Assembly: GCF_901709675.1 (NCBI RefSeq)
Contig: NC_051100.1
Location: 12,382,286 to 12,446,285 of the forward strand
Reading direction: 5' to 3'
Length of the DNA: 64,000 nt
DNA from: Syngnathus acus
Taxonomy: Eukaryota > Chordata > Actinopteri > Syngnathiformes > Syngnathidae
The notes beneath the pieces were generated by a model. It saw nothing but the letters and a program-made list of their open reading frames with translations, had not been told where the DNA came from and did no database searches. Shown one piece after another: positions 21,570 through 33,000 of this stretch. How positions within the stretch are numbered: position 1 is the first letter of the stretch; the number at the start of each line of letters is the position of its first letter. The translations under genes were made by a program, and so were the position numbers.

Positions 21570-22556
21570 ATAAATAAAAATAAAAACACTTAATTGTTCC
21601 CACAGTGGGACTGCACAAACATTCTTTTAAGCAGAGCCACACATTTGTCATAATTACAAAGTCAAAGTCAGCTTTGACAATATGTACATGTCACATTTCA
21701 TGATAACACATGAACATGTTTCTTTTGCAACAGAGCCCAAATACATCTTGACAGCATCTCTGATAGAGTTTTGCAAGAACCAGTTGGGCTATTTTACGCT
21801 TGCATGCGGAGAAAGCCATCAGTACCCTGTGTGGTACAGAGGTGCTTGAAAGCAGTCTGACTTTTGCTTCTTTCAAGAGAATTATTATTGAGAGAAAGCA
21901 GGCTGGGGGTGAGAGTGAACACGTTTCGGGGGTCACCTCTGCAAACTGGTTAATCAGTGCCGAGGGTCTTAGCGGTTTGTTTTACAAGGTTGTGGAAACA
22001 GATACTAGTGGAGCATCTTTACACAACAAGCTAAGCAAGAAGATTTGCACAACCTTGGAAAGTTTCAACAACTCAAGGGAATCTGGAAAGTTTCAAAAAC
22101 TCAAGAAAAGGTGGAAGGTTTTAACAAAGTTAATGATCCCAGTCAACATTCCAACATCATCATCCGATCACAATAATTTGTCAAACCTAACAATCAGCAG
22201 TGTAGGTGTCAGCTATGTAGAGGGAATGTTTTGTTTTGTCTTTTTTAAACCGAAAATGTTTTTGTGCCGAGTTTTTGATCCCTCGTTTTACTGTTGTTCC
22301 CCAGGTCAGCTGGATGTCAGCTGTCGTGCGGTGTCCACGGCAACGTGCCCGTGCAGAGGCCGTTGAGCGAGCTGCGCGAGCCGCGCGAGCAGCGCGAGCA
22401 GCGCGAGCGTCTGGTGCGTTCATCCCGTCTCTTTTGTCGACCCGAACACCGGGACGACATTTGGAACCAGCGGCGCCGCTCAGCCGGATACGAGGCCTAA
22501 CGGCGTCAGGAGGGGGCCCTCTTCATCATCGCAACACAAGGTCTTCTTTTTTTATA
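21570..22556. other. No supported gene; 3' flank of the ZNF365-like gene
   Basis: AT-rich, with polyadenylation-like AATAAA motifs at 21565-21590 and a GC-rich run of GCGCGAGCA-type 9-base units at about 22366-22406. A frame of about 65 codons over 22305-22500 has an acceptor in front but no homology I recognise. Confidence 0.5.
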
Positions 22557-24249
22557 CAGTCGTATGCAAAGGTTTGGGCACCCCTGGTCATTTTCATGAT
22601 TTATAAAGAAAAATCATTGGTTGTTCGGATCATTGGTTGTTCGGATCAGCAACTTCAGTTAAATATATCGTACAGCAGACAAACACAGTGATATTTGAGA
22701 AATGAAATGAAGTTTATAGGATTTACAGAACGTGTACAACCATCACCTAAACAAATGTAGGCAGGTGCATAAATTTGGGCACCCCAAAAGAAAAACCCTC
22801 CTTATGCAGAAATAACAGTCTCTAAATACGCTTCCTATAGCTTCCAATGAGAGTCTGGATTCTGGTTGAAGGTATTTTGACCATTCTTCTTTACAAAAAC
22901 ATCTCAGTTACGGGTATTTAAGGTGGCCAGTTGCAAGTTGTTCTCCTCTTTGCATCTTCTCTGAAGAGTGGCAACATAGGAGCCTCAAAACAAATGACCT
23001 GAAAACAAAGATTGTTCAACGTCAAAGTTTAGGGGAAGGATACAAAAAGCTAGCGCAGAGATTTTAGCTGTCAGTTTGCACTGTGAGGAACATATAGTGA
23101 GGAAATGGAAGACCACAGGCACAGTTATAGTTAAGGCCCGGAGTGGCAGACCAAGAAAAATCTCAGATAAGCAGAGGCGAAGGATGGTGAGAATAGTCAA
23201 AGTCAAACCACAGAGCATTTCCAAAGACCTACAACCCAATCTTCATGCAGATGGTGACACTGTGCATTGTTCAACTATTGCTCACTTTGTACAAGGAGAT
23301 GCTGTATGGGAGAATAATGCGGCAGGAGCCTTTTCTGCGCACATGCCACAAACAGAGTCGCTTGAGGTATGCTAAAGCACATTTGGACAAGCCATCTTCA
23401 TTTTGGAATAAGGTGGTGTGGACTGATGAAACTAAAATTTTGTTATTTGGACATAGCAAGGGGCGGTATGCATGGAGGAAGAAGAACACAGCATTCCAGG
23501 ACAGACACTTGCTACCCACAGTCAAATTTGGTGGTGGTTCCATCATGCTGTGGGGCTGTGGGGCCAGTGCAGGTACTGGCAATCTTGTTAAAGTTGAAGG
23601 TCGCATTTATTCAGCAGATTTTTGCAAACAATGTTCAAGAATCAGTGACAAAGTGGAAGTTGCGCAGGGGCTGGATACCTCAACAAGACAACGACCCCAA
23701 ACACTGCTCAAATTCTAGTAAGAGGAACAAGTACAACGTTCTGGGATGGCCATCTCAGTCCCCAGACCTGAATATTATTAAAAATCTGCAGTGTGATTTA
23801 AAGCAGGCTGTCCGTGCTCGGAAACCATCAAACCTGACTGAATTGGAGATATTTTGTCAAGAAGAATGGTAAAAAATACCTTTAACCAGAATCCAGACTC
23901 TCATTGGAAGCTATAGGAAGTGTTTAGAGGCTGTTATTTCTGCAAAAGGAGGAGCTCCTGAATTTTTGTGTTGGGGTGTCCAAATTTATGCACCTGCCTA
24001 CATTTGTTTAGGTAATAATAATAATAATAATAATTCATTAAATTTGTATAGCGCTTTTCAAAAACCCAAAGACGCTTAATGATTGCACACTTTCTGTAAA
24101 TCCTATAAACTTCATTTCACTTCTCAAATATCACTGGTTTTATCTGCTATATGATATATTTAACTGAAATAGCTGATCAGAATAACCAATGATTTATAAA
24201 GGAAAATCTTGAAAAAGATCAGGGGTGCCCAAACTTTTGCATGCGACTG
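22557..24249 (+). mobile_element. Decayed Tc1/mariner element
   Basis: Ends CAGTCGTATGCAAAGGTTTG and CAAACTTTTGCATGCGACTG are flanked by TA at 22555-22556 and 24250-24251. The interior holds a broken transposase. Near the right end (24016-24075) there is an (ATA)n run followed by TTGTATAGCGCTTTTC, which resembles the 3' tail of an L2-type LINE and may be a small nested insertion. Confidence 0.92.
22985..23872 (+). pseudogene. Tc1-type transposase pseudogene
   Basis: Fragments in three frames: VRKWKTTGTVIVKARSGRPR (paired-type DNA-binding region), KVVWTDETKILLFGHSKGRY (first catalytic Asp) with GGGSIMLWGC, and IPQQDNDPKH (second Asp) with SQSPDLNIIKNLQ. The third catalytic residue, normally the Glu of PIENLW, reads Lys here. 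Several frameshifts separate the pieces, so it is inactive. Confidence 0.88.
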
Positions 24250-24309
24250 TATATACATCTTAAAAACACCCATTGCTTTGTATTACTGCAATGGTTGTTT
24301 TTTATTTTT

Positions 24310-24515
24310 CAAATCTGCTTGTCCCCACGAGGGTCGTGGGCGCGCTGGAGCCTACCTCAGCGGTTTTTGGGCAGATTGGCAGGGAACAGACACCCTGAAC
24401 CAGTTGCCAGCCAATCGCAGGCACACGTTGACAAGCATTGAGATTGACATTCACGCTTGCAATGACATTTATGGGCAATTTGTGGAGTGCTCAATCGGCC
24501 TACCGTGCACATAAC
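24310..24515 (+). repeat. Degenerate interspersed repeat common in fish
   Basis: CCCCACGAGGGTCGTGGGCG, GCTGGAGCCTACCTCAGCGG, CCAGCCAATCGCAGGCACAC and GAGTGCTCAATCGGCCTACC follow the order of a widespread vertebrate repeat. The copy is old and has no coding capacity. Confidence 0.55.
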
Positions 24516-25448
24516 AGAATAAAAAATAAATCACAATTAGATAGGGTAAAATATAGTCAATAAGATTCACCACTGTAAAAAAAAAAAAATGTAACATGGT
24601 CAAATTGCTTTAAAATGATAATGTATTTTTGTTTCATCATGCGATGGATCAACCAATGGTACAAATGATATAATACAAATTAATACATGTTAATGTGCTA
24701 TGTATGTAGTTTTATTTACGTTCTAATTGACTAAAAAATATGCTCCATTCACATGTCAAATTTGAATAATTATGAATAGGAATGTCATTGTATTCTTGAA
24801 GTGATTGTCATGATGAAACATTGTGAACTACTCTTGGTAGAAATATGAATATTCACAACAATGCATTAATATTCACAAAGCTGTCACGTGTTGTGCATTT
24901 AAATAGAAAAGGCGACTTAGAGAGCTAAGAGCCCACGCTGTGTTAGAAAGGCGGAAGAGAAAAGGGCGATAGTTTATGAATTCGGATTTCACATAGTTTA
25001 AGATAGTTCAGCCGAGTACAGTTTACCCCACTTCAGAGTGTGTGTAAAGAAAGTAAGTTCCACACGTTTATTGTTGTATAACTACCAGCCTCTTTGACTG
25101 CCAGTATAGTGATACAGAATGTCCTTGAGCATGTTTAAGAGAGCTATCATCGTGGTTTTGTGTCCGAGTGTACAACTTTGAGTTGCGCTATCTCATGTAT
25201 ATATTGTGATATTTACATGATTCAGAGATTAACACCCATTATTATTTGTTTTACACACACATATACACACACACACACAGTTGTACTGAGGCTGCCAATC
25301 TCATTAAACATAAAAAACCCCAAGACCACCTCTCTTTTTTGGATCTCCTAACCGGACTCACCACAGCGTTCTGCATTACCCCACCAGCGCATAAGCCAAC
25401 AATATTTTTCAATGGTTCTTCGAGCCGGATGGCAGATACCTGTTGAAG
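24516..25448. other. AT-rich region, possible LTR of the second BEL/Pao copy
   Basis: No host gene. The segment just upstream of the gag-like frame includes a CACGTG box, ATTTAAATAG (TATA-like) and a CA repeat at 25252-25280, which would suit a 5' LTR and leader. I found no second copy of it, so this is only a suggestion. Confidence 0.3.
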
Positions 25449-28447
25449 ATGCAGAACCCAGAGTTACCAGCAAGTGGGACAAGACCCAGGAAATCATCAT
25501 CAGTGCCTTCTTACATGTCTGATTATGACCTCAGCGGGCCAGGGTGTTTCAGTAGTTTCCAACGACCAGTTCTTGCAAGGGTAACAAAAGCGGAGCACGC
25601 AGCCACAGAGCGCCCAACCAGTAGATCCCCATCACCGCTGATTAGCCAAGGACCTGCCATGGAGACCATGGAGGATGTTGCGCAAGAACAGGAGTCCAGA
25701 CAAGTCATGACGCAAGCCATCAGGAGACAGGAGATCAACCCTCTTGTTGAGTTCAATGCTGCCCTCAAAGAGCTGCATCAAGAGAATGCTGAACTCCACA
25801 AACAGTTCCAGAGCCCAATGACTGCCTTACAGCTTGCTCCTCCACCACCTCCAGGCCCATACAACAGCGGTCATGTTGGAAGCCACCAATACCCAAACAC
25901 TAGTGGCCCATGATTGGCTAGAATACGAGTTAGAAGTCTAGGAAGACAGCGTCACGCTCCCCAAGAGAGAGGAGTCATCCAACAGGGAGCGCGATAACAT
26001 GCGTACTAAGTCTTCAAGTAAGTCTGCTACTATCCTCCTGAGCAACAGCCTTGCTGTTGGCAGAAAGCTGCCTCGTGAGCACCACTAACAAAGTCCTCTA
26101 TGTGGACCGGCCAGTCTACAACTGCAAGGTGCTGTTGAAGATCAGCAAAGTCTTCCTGAGGAACGGTGACAAGTCCTTGGAGACATACTGTATGCTATTT
26201 TAGACGACGGTTCTGAGCGGACGATACTGCTCCAGTCTGTTGCCAAACAGTTGTGCCTCAAAGGAAGTAAAGAGGTGTTGCCTCTCTCCACCGTCCGACA
26301 AGGAAAGGACAAGGTAGTACATGGGGCGGTCGTGTCCTTCATGATTTATCCAGCTCACAACCCTGACAAGATTCAGAATGCCTTCACTGCAGAGCAACTG
26401 GGTTTAGCAGAGCATTCCCATCCGGTTGCTTCGCTTCAGCAGAAGTATAAACATCTGGCAGGTTTAGCCAAAGGAGGAAGCGCTTAGCCAAATCTCCAGA
26501 ACAAGCAGCTGCCTACCAAGAAGAGATGAAGAAGCTTGTAGATACTGGCTATGTTGTGTGGTTGGATGCCTATCAAGTAGAGAGCAGCGCAGAAGCCTGG
26601 TTTGTATATACCGTACCATCTGGTCCAACATAATGGAAAGAATCGGGTGGTGTAAAACTGCTCATTTCAGCACCAGGGTCACAACCTCAACCAGCTCCTA
26701 CTACCTGGTCCCACTCTCGCTCCACCCCCCCTTGCTAGCTGTGCTACTACGCTTTAGAGAACTTGCCTTTAGCAGTGATATCCGCAGCATGTTTCATCAG
26801 GTGAGGCTCATACCAGCAGACCGACCACTACTGCGATTCTTATGGAGGGACATGCCGAGGGACCGACCACCTGATGTGTATGAGTGGCAGGTGCTTCCCT
26901 TTGGAGCGACTTGCAGCCCCTGCTGTGCAACGTTCGCGCTACAGAAGCACATCACTGACCACAGCCAAGCAGAAGGTAATCCCAGTGTACGCCATCAACA
27001 AATCCTTTTATGTGGATAACTGTCTACAGCAGGGGTGTCAAACTTGTTTGTTTCGCGGGCCGCATTGTAGTCATAGCTTCTTTCGGAGGGCCATTATAAC
27101 TGTCTATATACAGTAAAAGCTACAAAACAAACTGACAAATAACTCGTTTTCAAATCAGACTAGAAAAAAATGGTGAAGTATTTTTAAAAAAAAAGATATT
27201 ATTAAAAGTGAAGACAATTTGCCATTCTAGTAATGACACACGAATTTGATGCACAATTTGTCTTCGCGGGCCACATAAAATGATGTGGTAGGCCGTATCT
27301 GGCCCCCGGGCCTTGAGTTTGACACCTGTGGTCTACTGAGTCTCACTTGTCCAGGAGTCTTGCTCTGCGCCATCTGCTGGCCGATAGTGGATTCGAGCTG
27401 AGGCAGTGGGAAAGCAATATTCCCAGTGTTATTGACCATCTGCCACCCACCCTCAGGTTGGAAACTGTGGCTCAGCCAAGGTCAACCTGATTTACAAGAG
27501 CCGGCACTTGGACTACAATGAAACTATAAGTCTGACACACTCACCTATGGACACAGACACGTTGACTGCTCGGTGGTTACAATGAGAAACATCTATGAAG
27601 TTTTACCCAGACAATATGGCCCTCTTGGCTACATTGTGCCTTATACCACCCGAGCCAAAGTCATCGTACGCCACCTGTGGGAGAAGAATAGAGAATGGGA
27701 TGACCCACAGCTTCCACAGGAGCTGATGAAGAGGTGGCATGAATGGGGAGACAGAACCTATTACACCTGTCCAGATAACCCTGCCCAGGTGCTACAGTAG
27801 TGGATCAATCCAACTCTAAGAGTCTGTGTTGATGTGTTCTGTGATGCCTCTGAGCAGGCATATGGCTCAGTAACTTATTTGAGAACGGACATTCCGGAGG
27901 AGGAAATAGAAGTTGCATTCCTCGCAGCCCGATTACGAGTTGGCCCCAAAAAGCAACAGTTTATTCCCTGGCTCGAGTTGTGTGCTGCCCTGACAGGTGC
28001 ACAACTCTACAAGGTCATCTGCACAGAGTTACCCCTGCATCCGCAGCTGTACCGTCTGGTCAGACTCCGCTACTGTGCTAACCTGGTTGAGCACAGACTC
28101 ATGCAGATACGAGGTCTTTGTGGGCACACGTGAAATACGCAGAAATACAAGAGTTAACATATGCTGGCACATGGAGGTACGTGCCATCACAAGACAACGT
28201 GGCAGACGATATACTAACCCGTGGCCTCACCCTCCAAGACATCAGGCAGAGAAACAGACCTGCACTTCTAAGACGACCTCCTTACCCCCTCCAATACAAG
28301 ACCATGGAGGCCATTGCCCATCAGCTTCATGGCGCGGCCGATTCCAAGAGCCCCCTCACTTCCGAGTCTTATGCTACTGCCTATTTCCACCCAACTGTTT
28401 GCCCAACGTGCCAGACCGCTTCGCGAGGCCTCTATTCCCTAGCGTAA
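25449..28447 (+). pseudogene. Second BEL/Pao element, dead coding remnant
   Basis: A gag-like frame (25449-25913) with charged helix RRQEINPLVEFNAALKELHQ comes first. Frame-broken pieces of pol follow: a protease-like DDGSERTILLQSVAKQLC (about 26201-26260); reverse transcriptase FSSDIRSMFHQVRLIPADRP with LPFGATCSPCCATFAL (26770-26950) and a YVDN in place of YVDD near 27010; connection region GPLGYIVPYTTRAKVI (about 27614); RNase H VFCDASEQAYGSVTYLR (about 27836) and WLELCAALTGAQLY; and PSQDNVADDILTRG (about 28183). Frame changes and stops occur between all blocks and there is no integrase. The closest relatives are BEL elements of the other branch than the 5617 copy. A small hAT is inserted at 27030. 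Confidence 0.88.
27030..27330. mobile_element. Small hAT MITE inside the dead BEL/Pao copy
   Basis: CAGGGGTGTCAAACTTGTTT at the left and TTGAGTTTGACACCTGTG at the right, with GCGGGCC subterminal motifs. The flanking octamers GTCTACAG (27022-27029) and GTCTACTG (27331-27338) match at 7 of 8 positions. It splits the reverse transcriptase remnant. Confidence 0.85.
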
Positions 28448-28450
28448 TTT

Positions 28451-30077
28451 TTTCACAAAGGGGAACGTGTACTGCCAAACATTACGCTTTCTTGGAACGT
28501 ACAAGCAAACAATCAACTTACCCGACGAGCCAAAACCAACAGTCACGTTGACGTGGTTCCATATGTGCCTCAAAAACCGCAGGTCTGTGCCATGGCATCA
28601 AGTCGAGAGCTCTCCGGTCCCTTCTTTATTCATTGCTGCTAACCGGAGTGAAATAACTCAGGCGAAAACTTTAAGCAACTGCCAGCGAGGCCGCAACTGA
28701 CTGGCCGCGGCTCCTGTCTCGCCACTCTCCGATCGGATCGTTTTGTCTCAATGTGACAATTCAGAAATCTGCATTCAAAAGTCTCCGACTTCAGCCAGAA
28801 ATAACCCAGAGAGGATTCTGACACGGTCTTAAGTACAGCAGCGTGAGAACTTCCAGGTAACAGTGGATGCTTTGAGAGGCGAAGCATGTTGCAATTACGA
28901 CACCTGTGATGGGTGCCAACATTCGTTCTGATTCGAGGCAGGCAATTCACTTTTCTACGCCTGCTCAAAGCCGAATTCCAATCACGGCCCCAACATTATT
29001 CACAAATGTTCTTTTGTTGGCGGCTTTCCTTTAAGAACTGCGTGTTGTGTCGGGGGATTCCGTGCAACAGCAATGATTGTGCTGGTGGCATTTCTTTGCT
29101 TGTTCTCACCTTTATTGGAATGTGCCAAACATAACATTTTTGAAAATACGGGCAAAATTGGGTGCTTTTTTTCTTTTCACCAACCAATGCTTGAGCACTA
29201 CTTGGGTTGCACATGTCTGGATGCCAAGATCAGGCTTGATGACAAAATGAGGCGGCGATAGCGGCTTGTTGTTCGTCGGTTATTCTAGAAGCTTTATTGG
29301 TGGATAATGTTTACATCTCACAACGCATTCCACAAACATTTTCTGGTCACAAAATGAAATATGAATCACACCATTCAAACAAACGCTGGACGTTTAGAAA
29401 GTGTTGAGCTCCACATATATTATGCCATTTTATGCCTTGCTTGTTTTTCATGTCATATTGAATGGAAACAATTTCTTCTGAACATGTTCCTTCCATCACT
29501 ACACAGCCGCCATGACACCAAAACCACAGCTGCCAAACGTTTTCTAGAAAGGTGAGCCTAGCGAGTTACTCAAGCCATGAAGATGACTGTGATGAAATTG
29601 ATGACGTGTTGGCAAATGCTCGAGGCCCCGCCCACCATTCGCTATCCTTTGCAATGCAAACATCCTCCACCCAGAGGAGAAAGAAGTCAGCTGGAGAGGA
29701 AAAAAAAATCTGGCATCTTCATCAACTTTGTTTTAAATAAGTGTCAATCGGCAGCCACAAAAACAACAACCTGGGGAGTGTGTGACATGCCCCAGGGAAG
29801 CACGGGGGGGGGGGGGGGGGGGTGGGGGTGGGGGGGGGGGGGGGGGGGGGGGGGCGGGGACTCACACATATCAGGCAGACCTTTTCTCTTCTTCCAGAAA
29901 CGCCCCAAAAATTTATACGTGGGAAAAAAAAGTTTCATGATTTGACAAAACTTGGAAACGACACCTTCTCCCTAAACCCCACCCCATAGTGGAACTAAGG
30001 CCCCCCTTTCCTTCGATTTTCTGTCCTGCCACCCATCCAGCAGCCTCCTCTCCGCACTTTCCTGCTTCTCCTTCCTG
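28451..30077. other. No gene seen; contains the rtn4 3' UTR and a long poly-G tract
   Basis: The portion next to 30078 must hold the rtn4 3' UTR on the minus strand. A minus-strand AATAAA lies at 29293-29298 and could be its polyadenylation signal. A run of about 52 nearly uninterrupted G bases (29804-29856) lies within that interval. Nothing else is recognised. Confidence 0.55.
29804..29856 (+). repeat. Poly-G tract
   Basis: Almost pure G, interrupted by single T or C bases. It would read as poly-C in the rtn4 transcript if that transcript's 3' UTR extends this far. Confidence 0.95.
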
Positions 30078-33000
30078 TCACTCAGCTTTACGTTTCATCC
30101 CAGGAACTTTGGCCTGGATCCTGGAAAACAAGTAAATAAATTCAAATTTCAAACTGTTTCACTGTCATGTTAAGAAAGAAAAGAAATAGTCTGTTTTGCC
30201 AATTTTTTTTATTTATGGCATATTTCTTTCAACTTTGGTAAACAGTTCTTTTAGTTTCAGTCACCTTTTTATTATTGTGACTATTCTGTCAATTTGATTT
30301 TACTGGATTTTCATATTGCTTTTCTGCATATAACAAAAAATGCCAATCTATTGAGCATTATGTTTATATACACGTTTTCTTTTTTAAAAAGACATTTTCT
30401 TCCCCAACAGGAAAGACTTATTTTTCAGAAATTACTAGTATTATTTGTTTTATGTTTGGCAGAACCAAAGTCGACTTACTTTCCAACGATGCCTTTGATT
30501 TGGTTGTTGACGAGCGCCAGGTAGTGATCAATCTTAGCCTGTTACAAAAATAAAAATAAGGTTAAAAGAAACACAAAGAAGAAAAGGTGGACAAGCAAAG
30601 GTTAGGCGTGTAGGGCTGAACATATGACTATTTTTTCCAAATCAAAGGTAAAACATATTGAGTAGCACGTGAACTGGCTTATGTTCTAGCGTGCTTTTGC
30701 AGGCACGCAGGAGACAAAATGCACAAGTGACAAGAATGTCAAGATGATTTTGGGCCGCTGTCAAGACTCTGCTGGCTGACTTTTTCATGCCTGGCCGCTA
30801 CTTCTTGAAATGATGAAACTGATTTGTTGCGTTGACAGTCTTTGCTGGAGCTGGACGGGCCTTGTACGCAGACTGTCCAAACTGGGACTAAACCTTGATC
30901 TAGGCCAGCATTCATTTCTGCAATGTCGATGTTGGAGCTAGCCCACTTTGGTTTTCAGGGGGGTCCCTTACATCAGCTTCGTTACCCCCAAGTCACTTTG
31001 GAGAGAGCCAAACTGACGACACACAACCGATGCTCCGTGACATTTTTAGCCACCCATAGCGACATCTTGAGGACAACGCAAGTCATGGCCTACATGCGTT
31101 TTGTTGCCCTCAGCTCCGCATAGAGCTTCATGTTTGCTTGTACTATTTACCACTCAGCTACTTTTCTTTTAGCATTTAAAACTCGAGGAACTCAAACCGA
31201 AAGCAAAGGGGTAAAAGGTCATTGTCCCTGATTGGCTGTTATCTCGCCTGCATGTGGGCACCTTCTTTTTCTGTATAATAGTGGCTTGCATAATCAGCAG
31301 CAAATTAGCACCCTGCACTGGTATTCGTGTATTGCAACTGGGAGCACACTTGATGGTAAAAGACGCACACACCTGTTTAATGACCTGAAATTTATAGTGA
31401 TGTGTAATTGCAATGGCACGTTGTCGTGTGTTCAGAAGTCTTACCTGGTGTTTTTCGTAGATGATCGGACAGCTGAAGGCTCCAATAACAGCTAAGTAGA
31501 AGGAAGACCAACAAAATTGTCAGTCCATAATGTTAGTGTCACAAAATGCCGTAAACAAGTCAGCATACAACGCGAGACTGCACAAAGAACAACACTCATG
31601 TACGTGTAGGATAGATTTGTTTTTTTTCAGTTGGAATTTGTTCTTGGAAAAGGCGACTTTGTGCTTGAAAAAGTTGTTGGATTTAAAAAAAACAAAAAAA
31701 AACAGAACGGGTTTGCGGGGAATTTGTTAAATTCCGTTCTTTTTCTTTTTGGTAAATGTGAAATTACGGGAAAAGTAGCAATCGAGGAAATGTGAAATTG
31801 TTCCCAGGAAGTCCTAAATGACATCCTAAAATAAATTTAGATTCCAAGAAATTGCTATAAAACGTTGTGTGATTTGGTGAGGGGGCGTTTCTTAACAAAC
31901 TTGTAAATCGATTTCAAAAATCGCAGATGAATCAGGTAAAGGTCCCGGTACGTTTCATAGGACAGGCCCCGAATGCAGACTGTCCAAACTGGGACTAAAC
32001 CTAGATCCAGGCCAACATTCATTTGTGCAATGCCAATGTTGGAGCTAGTCCCCTCTGGTTCTCAGGGGAGTCCCTTTCATCAGAATCACAGTTGCAGGGC
32101 AATATAAATTAAGTACACACAAGGAATTTGTCTCTCACTGAATCGATTTCATCTGTGGACAAATTGTGGCGGCGGGACTCAAAGCTCAGCCAAGTTGCCT
32201 TGTGTCAGTCGCCGACGTTCTGCTCACCCAGAATGACCAGCGTGAGTCCGTTGAACAAAGCGCCCACGTAGGTCAGGATCCACATCAGCACAGCAAACTG
32301 CAGAGGCGCAAATGCCTTTAAGTGTCGTTGAAAGTGGGAGAAAAGGGACGCAGAGGAGGAACAAGCCGCACCTTGATGGAGTCCACCAGGTCCTCGACCA
32401 GGAAGAGACGCCTCAGCTCGCCGACTGTCTGGTTGATTTTCTCCAGGAGGACGTCACCGTACTTGTGCACCGTGTCCTCGGGCAGCGCCACCTCGCGCTC
32501 CAGGAACTGCCTGCGGCCCCACGTCAAGACGTTGCTCAAGATGACATTTGTGTGTGTGCGTGTTAACGGACGCGCCCGTAAGCACCACCTTCCGAAAGGG
32601 TGGCCAAAGCGGGCCTACGACCCACAAACAGGGTGGCCGGCCGGCTCCGCTCTTTAAGGGGCCCCCATTCGGTGTTGACGTTTGCAATCGTTGACTTCAT
32701 TTCACTTTTCTCTCCCTCAAAATCATTTTTTGATTCTACACTCTTTGTATTGTTAAAAATAAAATCTTGAACTCAGCGACATTTACGAGAGTAAGGAAAG
32801 AAACCCAAACAAGGCAACGCAAGCAGGGAGCCGCACCCGTTTCAGCGTGGACCCTCAAATCAAAAACAAAACCACGTCCGCACATCATCATTTTTCTTTC
32901 CTACAGTCTACGAAAGCCCATTGTTTTAAAAACAAGGTAATCGATCAATGCTCGCCCTGGTCTAAGAAAGGGAAGAAAGTTTTTTTTTTTTTTTAACAGA

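Noticed and set aside
22294-22500. Possible last exon of the ZNF365-like gene (LSELREPREQREQRERLVRSS)
   Set aside because: The exon at 21474-21569 fits in phase, ends in a stop and is followed by AATAAA. The 22305 frame is made of GC-rich 9-base repeats with no family match.
29744-29938. Proline-rich frame on the minus strand
   Set aside because: It is only a translation of the poly-G tract.
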